A DNA stretch of 64,000 nt from Paraburkholderia kururiensis JCM 10599 = LMG 19447. Its GTDB lineage: Bacteria > Pseudomonadota > Gammaproteobacteria > Burkholderiales > Burkholderiaceae. The notes beneath the pieces were generated by a model, which was not told the origin of the DNA, did not search any database, and was given only the letters and a program-made list of their open reading frames with translations. The translations under genes were made by a program, and so were the position numbers. The stretch is taken from contig NZ_RJZE01000009.1 of the NCBI RefSeq assembly GCF_003986935.1, positions 62,001 through 126,000 on the forward strand, read 5' to 3'. Shown piece by piece: positions 10,787-19,690 of this stretch; positions within the stretch are counted from its first letter, which is position 1; each line of letters starts with the position of its first letter.

Positions 10787-11512
10787 ATGACCCGAACTGC
10801 GATCACACCGTCGATGAAAAGACCGCCTGCTGCCTGCGAACCCGTTGCCCCGCGCCGCCGTCTGTCGCGCGGCGCGCGCTTCGCCATGCCCGCGTGCTTC
10901 GCGTTCATGGCGGCGGCCTGCACCACGCCGCCCACCGCGCAGCTTCCGCCCGCCAACGACACGCTGCCCGAAGCCCTGCGCGCCACGCAAAACGAAGTAC
11001 TGCAGGACGTGCTGACGGCAGTGGGCGATACGACCTACACGTGCCGGCGCAACGGCGACGCGCTCACCTGGGTCGCGACGGGTTCGGACGCCACGCTCGT
11101 GGACCCCGCCCGGCGCAGCGTGGGCACCGTGGCACCGGGCCGCTACTTCGTGGGCTACGACGGCAGTTACGTGGTGGGCGAGGAAGTGGTGGCCGCAAAC
11201 GCGCTGCCGTGGCAACGGCTCGTCGCCCGCTTCAATGCCGGCGAGAGGCGCGGCGAAGGCCGCTTCGCTCGCACGAGTTCGGTCCAGCGCGTACAGACGA
11301 CAGGTGGCATGCCGCCCGACCCCGCGTGCGACCAGGAAGGCGTTTCGCTCTTCGTGCCTTATTCGGCCACGTACCTGTTCTATCGCAACGCGGAGCCCAC
11401 CGCGGGCAACGCCGTGACGACGCCCGTGCCCGCGCCTGGCGTAAGCGTCTCGCACGCCGTGGCGTCGAGCGATGTGCCCGCCAGCGCGAGCGGCGATGCC
11501 GCGCGCGAGTGA
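10787..11512 (+). CDS. DUF3455 lipoprotein
   Basis: Predicted outer or inner membrane lipoprotein of the DUF3455 family, about 241 residues. A basic N-region is followed by a hydrophobic segment and the lipobox-like FMAAAC at about residues 42-47; the Cys would be lipidated. The DUF3455 features follow: YTCRRNGDALTWV, a GRYFVGYDGSYVV strand, the block SSVQRVQTTGGMPPDPACD, and VPYSATYLFYR near the end. An ATG at 10814 (MKRPP) is an equally good start and would give a shorter N-region. The C-terminal 40 residues are Ala/Val/Ser-rich. The family is secreted in many proteobacteria and fungi; its role is unknown. The gene ends in a strong terminator. Confidence 0.82.
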   Translation: MTRTAITPSMKRPPAACEPVAPRRRLSRGARFAMPACFAFMAAACTTPPTAQLPPANDTLPEALRATQNEVLQDVLTAVGDTTYTCRRNGDALTWVATGSDATLVDPARRSVGTVAPGRYFVGYDGSYVVGEEVVAANALPWQRLVARFNAGERRGEGRFARTSSVQRVQTTGGMPPDPACDQEGVSLFVPYSATYLFYRNAEPTAGNAVTTPVPAPGVSVSHAVASSDVPASASGDAARE

Positions 11513-11524
11513 CGGTGCGGCACA

Positions 11525-11555
11525 CGGCAGACTGTCCTCCACGTCTGCCGTTTTT
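11525..11555 (+). terminator. Intrinsic terminator after DUF3455 gene
   Basis: A perfect 8-bp stem CGGCAGAC / GTCTGCCG (11525-11532 and 11543-11550) with a 10-base loop and a TTTTT tail, 12 bases after the stop codon. A textbook rho-independent terminator that insulates the secretion island from the left flank. Confidence 0.92.
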
Positions 11556-12030
11556 GCAGAACATGGCAATAAGGTGTCAGCAGCAGTTATGCATATCGAC
11601 TTCGCCACGACGCCACGTTCATGCAAATGGCGCAGGAATGAGCAGCGCAAAGCTCAATAAGCTTAAACGATCCTTTCACATTCGTAATATCTAACGGGAA
11701 CGCTTGCCCAGCGCGCCTCTCACGGCATGTCAGGTCGAATTGACCGAAAGCTGCATGCAATCGCGCAAAATCTACGTGACGCGATTTTCTATCGATTTTG
11801 CGGTTAACTTTGCGCGAATTGCGCTGAAACGCGCATAGGCGTTTTTCGTTACGCCTCTTCAGGTCTTACCAGGGTGACATAAGGCAATCGGTATGAAACA
11901 AACCGTTACAGCCTTGAAACACCCGCCGCTCTACCTTCCGATCATTCGCTGCGACGGCTACGGTCTCGATACGGTTTGCATTGCGTGCGAGTGCAGGGGG
12001 ACGCCGGGCGACAGGACAACCGGAGGAAAA
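11556..12030. other. AT-richer upstream region of the OmpR-type regulator
   Basis: About 475 bases, clearly richer in A and T than its surroundings between 11600 and 11900, without a supported gene. It should hold the promoter of the regulator. I looked for TTCG-N16-TTCG and found none, so this regulator is probably not itself under the hrp-box system. An in-frame ATG at 11893 could extend the regulator by 46 residues but lacks receiver-domain similarity and has a weaker ribosome site. Confidence 0.5.
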
Positions 12031-13161
12031 ATGAAACTAGCCGTAATGACCAGGAGCACCGCGCTGTTCAGGTTGATCTGTCAGTGTTTCGAGGCCGACG
12101 GCGCCACCTGCAGCCAGTTCGCCGACGACGTTACGCTCGCCCGCGCCGTCTATCGCGAAGACTTCAGTGCGATCCTGATCGACGCCGACACCGGCGTGAA
12201 CCCGCTGCGCCCCGTGCTCGCGCGCCGCGCCTGCTATGCGGACCGCCGTGCGCCGCTCATCGTGGTGGGCGCGCGCAGCGACCGCGCCAGCATTGCCCGC
12301 ACCTTCGACGCGGGCGCCGACGACGTCGTGCTCTCTCCCATCGATTCGCGCGAACTCGTCTTGCGCGTGCATCTCGCGCTGCGCCGCTTTCAACCCGTCC
12401 AGCCTTCGGACGCCGACGACCGCCTGGAGTGCGGCGTCTATCGGCTCGACCGCCGCTCGTGCGTGGTTCACGTGGCGGGCGATACGGTGCGCCTCACGTC
12501 ACGCGAGTTCGCCACCGCATGGCTCCTGTTCTCGCGTCCCGGCGAATACGTGAGCCGCCGCCAGATTGCGGGCGCGGTGTGGAGCAGTTCGGAAGACATC
12601 GTAGGCCGCACGCTCGAGCAGCACATCTACAAGCTGCGCAAGAAGCTCGAACTCAACGGCGCGCACGGCGTGCATCTGCGCACGATGTACGCGCACGGCT
12701 ACCGCATCGAGCTGGCGGAGACAGCCGTGGCGGAATGCGAAGACGAGGCGCACGAGTTGAACGGCACGGGCGCTGCACGTCACAACGAGGCCACACGCGA
12801 CACCGCGCGCGAGCCCGAAAACGTGGTGCGCACGGCCACGCCTCGCCATGTCGCCGTGCTTGCCGCAGTCGTGCAGCGCAAGGAAGCCGCCGCGGTGACG
12901 AGTGCCGCACCCGCCGACCCGGCCGAATCGCTCGTGCTCGAAGAAGCGTTGCGGCCCCAGGTGCATCCCGCGGGCAGCGCGGCGGCGCTCGATGCACGCC
13001 CGTGGTCCGATACCGAAAGCGACGCCTACGTACCGCCCGCCGCCAGCCTCACAGCGTGTGCACAGACGGCTGCGCGTGTGGTGCGCACGCCGTGGGCCGG
13101 TACGACGCACACCCCGCACACGCCGCACACGCCACGCACGCCGCGCAGCAGCCGCAACTGA
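12031..13161 (+). CDS. OmpR/HrpG-like winged-helix regulator with degenerate receiver
   Basis: 376-residue DNA-binding regulator placed beside hrcC, where related systems keep HrpG-type regulators. Residues 1-120 fold as a receiver-like domain (Asp51 in ILIDAD sits at the phospho-acceptor position, and AGADDVVLSP is helix-5-like), but the usual N-terminal acidic pair is replaced by Met-Thr-Arg, and the conserved Lys before Pro is Ser. Residues 130-230 form a Trans_Reg_C winged helix (RLTSREFATAWLLF, LEQHIYKLRKKL, RTMYAHGYRIEL). About 140 residues of low-complexity Ala/Thr/His/Pro tail follow. The ATG at 12031 has a GGAGGA ribosome site 6 bases upstream. It probably controls hrp genes, perhaps through hrpB, but this is inferred from position. 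Confidence 0.78.
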   Translation: MKLAVMTRSTALFRLICQCFEADGATCSQFADDVTLARAVYREDFSAILIDADTGVNPLRPVLARRACYADRRAPLIVVGARSDRASIARTFDAGADDVVLSPIDSRELVLRVHLALRRFQPVQPSDADDRLECGVYRLDRRSCVVHVAGDTVRLTSREFATAWLLFSRPGEYVSRRQIAGAVWSSSEDIVGRTLEQHIYKLRKKLELNGAHGVHLRTMYAHGYRIELAETAVAECEDEAHELNGTGAARHNEATRDTAREPENVVRTATPRHVAVLAAVVQRKEAAAVTSAAPADPAESLVLEEALRPQVHPAGSAAALDARPWSDTESDAYVPPAASLTACAQTAARVVRTPWAGTTHTPHTPHTPRTPRSSRN

Positions 13162-13194
13162 GTCGCCGAAGCGTCGACGCATCAGCAGAAAGAC

Positions 13195-13216
13195 AAGCGG
13201 GCGCAGCCGCCCGCTT
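13195..13216. terminator. Bidirectional terminator hairpin between regulator and hrcC
   Basis: A perfect 9-bp stem AAGCGGGCG / CGCCCGCTT with a 4-base loop sits between the converging stop codons of the regulator and hrcC. It is flanked by CCCCTTTCTCT on one side and TTGTCTTTCT on the other strand, so it could end transcripts from both directions. Confidence 0.7.
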
Positions 13217-13232
13217 CCCCTTTCTCTACGCT

Positions 13233-15095
13233 TCAGAACTCGATGATGCGCGGCGAGAGCAGAAAGAGCCGTTCCATATGGCTGTGCTCGTCGCTGCGAT
13301 AGCGGAACAGCGCGCCGATGAGCGGAATCTTCGAGAGGCCCGGCACGCCCGACTCGCCGTTCGTCGTGCTGTCCACGCGATAGCCGGCAATCAGCAGACT
13401 CTCGCCCTCGCCCACGAACGATTCGGTGTTGATGGTGCTCGTCGTGATGATCGGGATGTTGTCCACCTGCTGGCCCGTGAGCGTGCCGTCTTCGATGTGC
13501 ACGTTGAGCTTGATGCGCTCCTTGCCGTCTTCGTCCACCACGAGCGGCAGCACGCGCAGCGACACGCCGGTGGAGACCTGATAGAGATCCGCCGACGTGT
13601 AGCCCGACACGCGCACGAAGAAGCGCGTCTTGTGGTCCATCACGGCCTCCACGTTGTCGAGCGTCGCCACCTTCGGGCTCGCATCGATGCGCGCGAGGTT
13701 GTTGTTCTGCAACGCGTTCACGCGCGCCAGCAGGTAGCGGCCCGCGTTGCCGATCACGGCCGTGAGCGATCCGCCTACCGGCGACGTGTCGATCACCGTG
13801 GTGCCGTCCGAGAGCGTGCGCGTATCGAAGGTCGGGTTGATGTTGCCGTTGTAGCCGTTCTGCTGCGTGATGCCGTTACCCGTTTGCAGGTCGATGTGGC
13901 TGTTGTGCGCGCGCCAGTCCACGCCGATCTGCTTCAACGCGTCTTCGTCGATCTCGATGATGTGCGCCTCGATCTCCACGAGCCTCGGCTTCACGTCGAG
14001 CTGGTCGATCAACGTCTGGTAGAGCGGCAGGCGCTGCGGCAGGTCGCGCACGAGCACGGAGTTCGTGCGCGGGTCCGCAACGATCACGGGCAGGTTGTCC
14101 GTGCCGCCCATGGGCGTTGCGCCATAGCCGCTCTGCGAGGCGTTGGCGCCGTATCCGCCATATGCGCCGCCATATGCGCCACCGGCCCCGCCATAGCCCG
14201 GCAGCGGCGCGCCACCGCCACCATTACCACCTCCGCCCATGCCCGCGATGAGCCCGCCCAGCGCCGTCGGCGTGCCCCCGCCCGCCATGCCCGGCGGCAG
14301 CGGCGGATTGCCCGCGCCTTCATAGCCGCCGCCCGAGGTGCTGCCCGTCACGTCCTGCATGGGTTGCAGACGCTGCATGGTGGGCTGCACGGCGTTGCGC
14401 TGGCCGCCTGAGTCGCTGCCACTATCCGAACCGCCGTTGCCCTGCGGGTGGTACATCTTCGCGAGCACGTTCGCCACGCCCGGCACGTTCACCGTATTGC
14501 CGTCGATCTGCACCTTGTGGTCCGCGGCCCACGCGTGGTGCAGCGGGAACACGCGCACCATCGACCCGATACGCTGCTCCGCGTTGTCGTCGAGCCGCTT
14601 CGCCACGTCGGCCACCATCTGCACGTAGGCGGGCGGGCCGCTCACGAGCGCCGTGCCCTGCTCCGCGTCGAACATGATCGGGAAACGCGGGTTGGAAATG
14701 TGCAGCTGATCGAGCGACGCCTTCAGGTCCGACACGCGCGCGTGGTCGAGCTTGATCACCTGGCGCGTCACGCTGTTGGCGTCGCTGATGGACAGCACGT
14801 TGCCGTCGTAGAACCAGACGAAGCCGAAGGTGGACGCGAGCGTATCCAAAAAGCGCTGCGGCGACATGTCGAACTGGCCTGTCACCGTGCCGTGCACGTC
14901 GCCGGAGATGGTGGCGGGCACGCCCTGCCCCGCGGTGAAGTCGCGCAGCACGTCCTTGAGATCTTTGCCTTCAACCGAAATATGAACCGCCGAATTGCGC
15001 CACCGGATGGGCGCCGCATCGGCGCTGAGCCCCGGCATCGCAGTCGCGATGAACACCGCCATCCAGACGGCGCAGACGAGTTTTTTTCTATTCAT
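13233..15095 (-). CDS. hrcC: Type III secretion secretin HrcC (SctC)
   Basis: Outer-membrane secretin ring of the T3SS, 620 residues. It opens with a signal peptide (MNRKKLVCAVWMAVFIAT... with an ADA-type cleavage near residue 27), followed by N0/N1 domains (VEGKDLKDVLRDF, VTRQVIKLDHA), the N3 region (VIVADPRTNSVLVRD) and the secretin core (VEIEAHIIEIDED, VPGLSKIPLIGALFR). The end RLFLLSPRIIEF is the usual secretin C-terminus. Between about residues 215 and 330 there is a long Gly-rich insert not seen in compact secretins. I chose the ATG at 15095; the frame stays open far upstream but only this start gives a signal peptide. It lies 125 bases downstream of hrpB and may share its transcript; I found no hrp box directly before it. 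Confidence 0.95.
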   Translation of the reverse strand: MNRKKLVCAVWMAVFIATAMPGLSADAAPIRWRNSAVHISVEGKDLKDVLRDFTAGQGVPATISGDVHGTVTGQFDMSPQRFLDTLASTFGFVWFYDGNVLSISDANSVTRQVIKLDHARVSDLKASLDQLHISNPRFPIMFDAEQGTALVSGPPAYVQMVADVAKRLDDNAEQRIGSMVRVFPLHHAWAADHKVQIDGNTVNVPGVANVLAKMYHPQGNGGSDSGSDSGGQRNAVQPTMQRLQPMQDVTGSTSGGGYEGAGNPPLPPGMAGGGTPTALGGLIAGMGGGGNGGGGAPLPGYGGAGGAYGGAYGGYGANASQSGYGATPMGGTDNLPVIVADPRTNSVLVRDLPQRLPLYQTLIDQLDVKPRLVEIEAHIIEIDEDALKQIGVDWRAHNSHIDLQTGNGITQQNGYNGNINPTFDTRTLSDGTTVIDTSPVGGSLTAVIGNAGRYLLARVNALQNNNLARIDASPKVATLDNVEAVMDHKTRFFVRVSGYTSADLYQVSTGVSLRVLPLVVDEDGKERIKLNVHIEDGTLTGQQVDNIPIITTSTINTESFVGEGESLLIAGYRVDSTTNGESGVPGLSKIPLIGALFRYRSDEHSHMERLFLLSPRIIEF

Positions 15096-15220
15096 GGGGA
15101 CAACGTCGTTCGTTGGGAGGTGGGACGTCTCGACCGCCACGACCGCGCGCGCTGTGACCAGCAGCGGCGCGAACCGTGGAGGGCCATGCCGGGCGCAGTG
15201 CGCCTGCGGTGCGAAGGCGG

Positions 15221-16687
15221 CTAGCGTTCCAGCGTTTCCGAAGGCGCTTCGTGGAATTGCTTGCGGTAGCCGTTCACGAGCGTGGAGCGGTTCTGCACGC
15301 CCCACTTGTTGGCGGCAATGAGCACGCTGCGGTCGCTCGTGAACGAGTCGCGCAGCAGCTCGGCGCGAATGCGCTCCATGCGCTGCCGGCGAATCAGCTC
15401 CGTAGGCGAGAGCCCGAGGAAGTTCTTGAACGCGCTTTGCAGCGCGCGTTCGGTCACGCCGACTTCGGCGGCCACCTCGCGCACCGAGAGGTCGCGGCGA
15501 TCGAGGTTTTCCTGCAGATAGCGATACGCGCGCCGGTACTTCGCAGGCAGCCGCGCGCCCACGTCGTCGAGTTGCGCGCCGTGGCGCGGCGCGCGATTCG
15601 CGAACGGCACGATGGCCGCAGCGTCGTCGCGCAGACACTGCGCGCAGATCAGCGCGTAGCGGCTGTAGAACTGCATCGATTCGCGCGTGCGGCCCTGGGT
15701 CTGGCGCACCTTCGCCACGCAGTAGAGATATTCGAGCTGCCGGTGCCCCGTAGAGGCCGCATAGTCGATGCGATGCAGCGGCTCGAGCATCGTTTCGGCC
15801 AGTTGCGGCGACTCGGACGCGAGCGCGGCCAGCACGATCTCCAGCCGCGCCGTGCGCAGGTATTCGTGCAGCCCCGTGTGCTGCGCCCACGTCAGATGCG
15901 CAGTAAGCGCGTCCATCGCATTACGGTTGCCGCGCGTAAGCGCACGCAGCTCGCGCAGATAGTCGATGCGCTCGCGCAGCAGCGGCACCCGCACGCGCAG
16001 CGCGGCCACTTCGTGCAGATCCGCGGTTTCGGTCACTTCGCCGCTGCCCGGCGTGCGGTCGTCGGTCATGCCCGATTGCCAGTACGCGTGGTCCGAGAGC
16101 GCCGCCGCCGAGCGCAGTTCGCGCTGCACGGCGAGATCGAAGCGCAGCGTCGTGATGACGTCGCGCCAGTACGAAGGCTCGCCGTTCACGGCGCCGCCCG
16201 CGGACGACGCGGCCATCGCCGCGAGTTCGTCCAGGGCTTCGGCCGCCGCACGCGACTGCCCGAGTTCGTGCAGCGCGCACACGATGCCGAGCCGCGCCTC
16301 CATGCGTTGCAGCGGGTCGATGCCGGTCTCGTCCACCACGCGCGCAAAGCACGAGAGCGCCGTGGCAAGCCGGTGCCGGAACAGCGCCTGCCAACCCGCG
16401 TTGCGGCACGACGCGGCGCGAATGGCTTCGCGCCGCGTGCGGATCACCTTCTGCGCGCGACGGTACTGCTCTTCGGCTTCGTCGCCGATGCCGAGCGTCA
16501 TCTGCATGTCCGCGTGCAGTTGCAGCAGGTACGGCATGTCGGTGCTCTGATGCGCGTCTTCCGCCCAGCGGTTGGCCTGTGCGCCCGCCGCGCCGAGATT
16601 GCCTTCTAGCACCTTGTCGAGAAAGCCCGCGGGCAGGCGGCGCACGGTAAGCGCAGCGGCAAGCGGGAAATAGGGTGTCAGGAACAT
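15221..16687 (-). CDS. hrpB: HrpB-type AraC family activator of hrp genes
   Basis: 488-residue transcriptional activator matching Ralstonia HrpB and Xanthomonas HrpX in size, position and layout. The N-terminal 370 residues are TPR-like helical repeats (for example RRAQKVIRTRREAIR and RMEARLGIVCALHELG). The C-terminal 105 residues are the AraC/XylS double helix-turn-helix (LSVREVAAEVGVTERALQSAFKNF and SVLIAANKWGVQNRSTLVNGYRKQF). Known homologues bind the hrpII/PIP box TTCG-N16-TTCG; such boxes occur at five places in this window. The ATG at 16687 has an AAGGAG ribosome site 7 bases upstream. It lies between hrcT and hrcC on the same strand, with a 163-base gap before it. Target control is inferred from homologues plus the boxes. 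Confidence 0.93.
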   Translation of the reverse strand: MFLTPYFPLAAALTVRRLPAGFLDKVLEGNLGAAGAQANRWAEDAHQSTDMPYLLQLHADMQMTLGIGDEAEEQYRRAQKVIRTRREAIRAASCRNAGWQALFRHRLATALSCFARVVDETGIDPLQRMEARLGIVCALHELGQSRAAAEALDELAAMAASSAGGAVNGEPSYWRDVITTLRFDLAVQRELRSAAALSDHAYWQSGMTDDRTPGSGEVTETADLHEVAALRVRVPLLRERIDYLRELRALTRGNRNAMDALTAHLTWAQHTGLHEYLRTARLEIVLAALASESPQLAETMLEPLHRIDYAASTGHRQLEYLYCVAKVRQTQGRTRESMQFYSRYALICAQCLRDDAAAIVPFANRAPRHGAQLDDVGARLPAKYRRAYRYLQENLDRRDLSVREVAAEVGVTERALQSAFKNFLGLSPTELIRRQRMERIRAELLRDSFTSDRSVLIAANKWGVQNRSTLVNGYRKQFHEAPSETLER

Positions 16688-16850
16688 CGTGCACTCCTTG
16701 TTGAAGGGCCAGCCTGACAGGCGACCATGTGAGCCCAATGTATCGGAGCCCCTCGCCCACATCTTCAACAAATCTTATTGGCGCGCGCGATTTGAGAACT
16801 GTTGAGGTTCGATGCGTGATGGGTGGTGGCGCAAGCGGACGCCCGCGGCA

Positions 16851-17669
16851 TCAATGGTGCGGCTGCGCGGCCGCGATGGCGCGCAGTTGTTCGCCGAGGC
16901 TCGTGAGCACGAGCTGGTCCTTCACCTGATCGACGAAGATGCCCACCAGCAACGCGAGCATCAGCACCGTCATGGCGCCCTTCACGGGCTGGCTCAAGGT
17001 CATGAGGTCGAGCTTCTGCGCCGACTTCGACACGAAGCCGAACGCGAAGTCGATCATGAGCAGGATGAACAGCATGGGCGCGGCGAGCTTCGCGGTGGTC
17101 TGCATGAGCGTATCGGTCTGGCGCAGCACGAAGCTTTCGAAGATGTTCGCGGCCACCGGCGTATTCGAGGTCAACGGCCACCAGTGATACGACTCGTAGA
17201 CCACACCGAGCAGGAACGTCATGCCGCCCAGCGTCCAGAACGCGACGATGGCCACCTGCGAAAGCAGCGCGCCCGTGGGCGTGGACTGCTCCTCGCGCAA
17301 CGGGTTGGTGACCTGCATGTTGTTGTAGCCCGTGAGGTCGTCCACGTAGGTGCCCGCGCTTTCCGCCACCCAGAACACGGTGGAGGCCGCATAGCCCAGC
17401 ACGAGCCCGATCACGGCTTCGCGCAGCCCGAGTTCGATCAGATGCACGCCGGAGAGCGTGGTCATGAGCGAGGCCGGCTGGCCGTAGGCCACGAACGTAC
17501 TGAGCAGCATCGCCACACCGTTGCGCACCACGCCTTGCAGCACGCCGTCGGCCGTGGGCGGAAACATCGACATGATGACGAGGAGCCGCACCGAGCAGAT
17601 GCCGAGCAGCGTCATGTAGCCAACGAACGTGGTGCCCAGTTGCGGCAGCGCATTGAAGAGGTCGTTCAT
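16851..17669 (-). CDS. hrcT: T3SS export apparatus protein HrcT (SctT)
   Basis: Inner-membrane protein of the export gate, 272 residues, which forms the SctR5T1S4 pore complex together with HrcR and HrcS. It has about six hydrophobic helices and the conserved blocks VRLLVIMSMFPPTAD, LREAVIGLVLGY, GTYVDDLTGYNNMQ (start of the cytosolic plug region) and KLAAPMLFILLMIDFAFGF. The size is typical. Its start codon overlaps the hrpB7 stop codon by four bases (ATGA), so translation is coupled. It is the last gene of the leftward operon that starts at hrpB1. A GSP-like proline pair (FPP) sits in the second helix as in other SctT proteins. Confidence 0.95.
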   Translation of the reverse strand: MNDLFNALPQLGTTFVGYMTLLGICSVRLLVIMSMFPPTADGVLQGVVRNGVAMLLSTFVAYGQPASLMTTLSGVHLIELGLREAVIGLVLGYAASTVFWVAESAGTYVDDLTGYNNMQVTNPLREEQSTPTGALLSQVAIVAFWTLGGMTFLLGVVYESYHWWPLTSNTPVAANIFESFVLRQTDTLMQTTAKLAAPMLFILLMIDFAFGFVSKSAQKLDLMTLSQPVKGAMTVLMLALLVGIFVDQVKDQLVLTSLGEQLRAIAAAQPHH

Positions 17670-18259
17670 GCGGGTTCATGCGGGCGGGTGGCGTTGTTGT
17701 CGAGCCTGTCGCCCCCGTCGCGGCGCAGGTCGCGGCTCTCGTGCGCTTCGCGCGCGGCCCGTGCCGCCGCGGCGAGGCGTGCGAGCGCGGCTTCTTCGGC
17801 TTCCTCGTCGGCGGCGTCGCTCGCGGCTTCGTCGTCGCGGCGGCGCAGCGCCGCAATACGCTCGTTGCAGAGTTCGATGCGCCCGCGGTTGTTCGCAATC
17901 GCGCGCACCGCCGTGACGATCTCCTGCTGTTTCGCCTCACAGGCCGCAATGAGCGCGGCCAGATCCGCTTCGAGTACGCGCACGCGGTCGGCCACCACTT
18001 CGGCGTAGCGCATGGCCGCGTTGAGATCGGCGAGCGAAAACGCCGCGCTGCCGCCCATCATGTCGCCGATGCTCGCGTGGCATTGCGCCAGCGTTTCGCG
18101 CGCCTGCTGCACCTCGGCGGCCTTGCCGTCACGCTGCGCCGCCAGTTGCACAGCCTCCTCGCGCCGTGCCGCGAGCGCGGCGCGCAGCGTCTCCTCCAGC
18201 CGCTCGCGGCGTTCGGTGGTGCGCGTGAGGGCAGCGATGCGGCGTCGGTTGGCGGTCAT
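17666..18259 (-). CDS. hrpB7: T3SS stalk protein HrpB7 (SctO/YscO-like)
   Basis: 197-residue charged protein in the SctO position between the ATPase and HrcT. Nearly the whole length is predicted coiled coil, with heptads such as RERLEETLRAALAARREEAV and ADRVRVLEADLAALIAACEAK, as expected for the FliJ/YscO-type central stalk that links the ATPase hexamer to the export gate. The C-terminal 50 residues are Ala/Glu/Arg-rich. Sequence is poorly conserved in this family, so the call rests on operon position, length and coiled coil. The gene starts 48 bases after hrcN and overlaps hrcT by four bases. Confidence 0.85.
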   Translation of the reverse strand: MTANRRRIAALTRTTERRERLEETLRAALAARREEAVQLAAQRDGKAAEVQQARETLAQCHASIGDMMGGSAAFSLADLNAAMRYAEVVADRVRVLEADLAALIAACEAKQQEIVTAVRAIANNRGRIELCNERIAALRRRDDEAASDAADEEAEEAALARLAAAARAAREAHESRDLRRDGGDRLDNNATRPHEPA

Positions 18260-18307
18260 GGCGCTAGGTTCGTTCCTGGGCTTGCTGGCGGCATAAGGCG
18301 TAAGGCG

Positions 18308-19690
18308 TTAGCCGTTCGCGAGCGCGAAGAGTTGCGCGCCGGTCTCGTCGGGCGAGGCGAATTCGTCGGTGCCCTGCGAGAAGAACGCGCGAATCGCGTC
18401 GATCTTGCCGATGGCCTCGTCCGCCACGGGATTGCCGCCTGGCTGGTACTCGCCGATCTGCAACAGCATCTCCACTTCGCGGTGCTTCGCCATCAGTTCG
18501 CGCAGCCGCGCCGACGCGGCCACGTACTCGCGCGGCACCACCTGGGGCATGACGCGCGAGAGGCTGCCCAGCACGTCGATGGCCGGATACTGATTTTTTG
18601 CGGCGATTTCGCGCGAGAGAATCATGTGGCCGTCCAGAATGCCGCGCACTTCTTCGGCAATGGGATCGCTGCCCGATTCGTCTTCGGCCAGCACCGTGTA
18701 GAGCGCCGTAATCGACCCGCGCGACCCGCGCGCACCCATGCCCGCGCGCTCCAGCAGGCGCGGCAACTCCGCGAAGATGGACGGCGGAAAGCCGCGCCGC
18801 GCGGGCGGCTCGCCCGCGGCGAGGCCGATTTCGCGCTGGGCGCGCGCAAAGCGCGTGAGCGAATCCATCATCAGCAGCACGCGGCAGCCTTCGTCGCGAA
18901 AGTGCTCGGCAATCGCGGTGGCCACATAGGCGGCCTTCGCGCGTTCGATGGAAGACCGGTCCGAAGTCGCGCACACCACGACAGAGCGCGCCATGCCTTC
19001 CTCGCCCAGAATCAGCTCGATGAACTCGCGCACTTCGCGGCCGCGTTCGCCGATCAGCGCGATCACCGTGACGTCGCACTGCGCGCCGCGCGCGAACATG
19101 CCGAGCAGCGTGCTCTTGCCTACGCCCGCAGGCGCGAAGATGCCCATGCGCTGCCCTTCGGCGAGCGTCATCATGGCGTCCACCACGCGCACGCCGGTGG
19201 CAAGCGGCGCCTCGATCAGGCGGCGGCTCATGGGGTCGGGCGGGTCCGCGAAAATGGGGCGCTCGCCGCTGGCGTCGATGGGACCGAGCCCGTCGATGGG
19301 CCGCCCGAGGCTGTCGATCACGCGCCCCAGCAGCGCCGTGCCGACAGGCACCGAGAGCGGCCGGCCGAGCCCCACCACCTGGGTGGAGCGCGAGACGTCG
19401 GCGAGCCGCGAGAACGGCGAGAGCAGCGCAACGTCGCGCGTGAAGCCGATCACCTCGGCGTACTGCAGCAGCGCGCCGTTCGGCGCGCGCAACTCGCACA
19501 GCTCGCCGAGCGAGACGTCGAGGCCGCCCACCTTCACGAGCGTGCCGATCACTTCGAGCACCTTGCCCGTGCGCGCAATGCTGCGCGTGGCGAGAATCTC
19601 CTGCTCGATGGCGTCGGTCAGACGCTCGACGTCGAGCAGCCGGCGCGAGACCGCAGCGCGGGTAGCCGAGGTGTCCTGGGGCGTGCTCAT
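18308..19690 (-). CDS. hrcN: T3SS ATPase HrcN (SctN)
   Basis: 460-residue cytoplasmic ATPase that energises substrate unfolding and chaperone release. It is related to the F1-ATPase beta subunit: Walker A is PAGVGKST, Walker B is [13 protein letters not shown] with the catalytic Glu in IGERGREV, and the family signature [16 protein letters not shown] follows. The N-terminal barrel ([15 protein letters not shown]) and the C-terminal helical domain are complete. Its start overlaps the hrcL stop by four bases. All catalytic residues I can check are present, so the machine is probably active. Confidence 0.97.
   Translation of the reverse strand: MSTPQDTSATRAAVSRRLLDVERLTDAIEQEILATRSIARTGKVLEVIGTLVKVGGLDVSLGELCELRAPNGALLQYAEVIGFTRDVALLSPFSRLADVSRSTQVVGLGRPLSVPVGTALLGRVIDSLGRPIDGLGPIDASGERPIFADPPDPMSRRLIEAPLATGVRVVDAMMTLAEGQRMGIFAPAGVGKSTLLGMFARGAQCDVTVIALIGERGREVREFIELILGEEGMARSVVVCATSDRSSIERAKAAYVATAIAEHFRDEGCRVLLMMDSLTRFARAQREIGLAAGEPPARRGFPPSIFAELPRLLERAGMGARGSRGSITALYTVLAEDESGSDPIAEEVRGILDGHMILSREIAAKNQYPAIDVLGSLSRVMPQVVPREYVAASARLRELMAKHREVEMLLQIGEYQPGGNPVADEAIGKIDAIRAFFSQGTDEFASPDETGAQLFALANG

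Noticed and set aside
15096..15220. Possible hrp box before hrcC
   Set aside because: Several CGAA motifs occur on the plus strand but none are 16 bases apart; hrcC may be read from the hrpB transcript.
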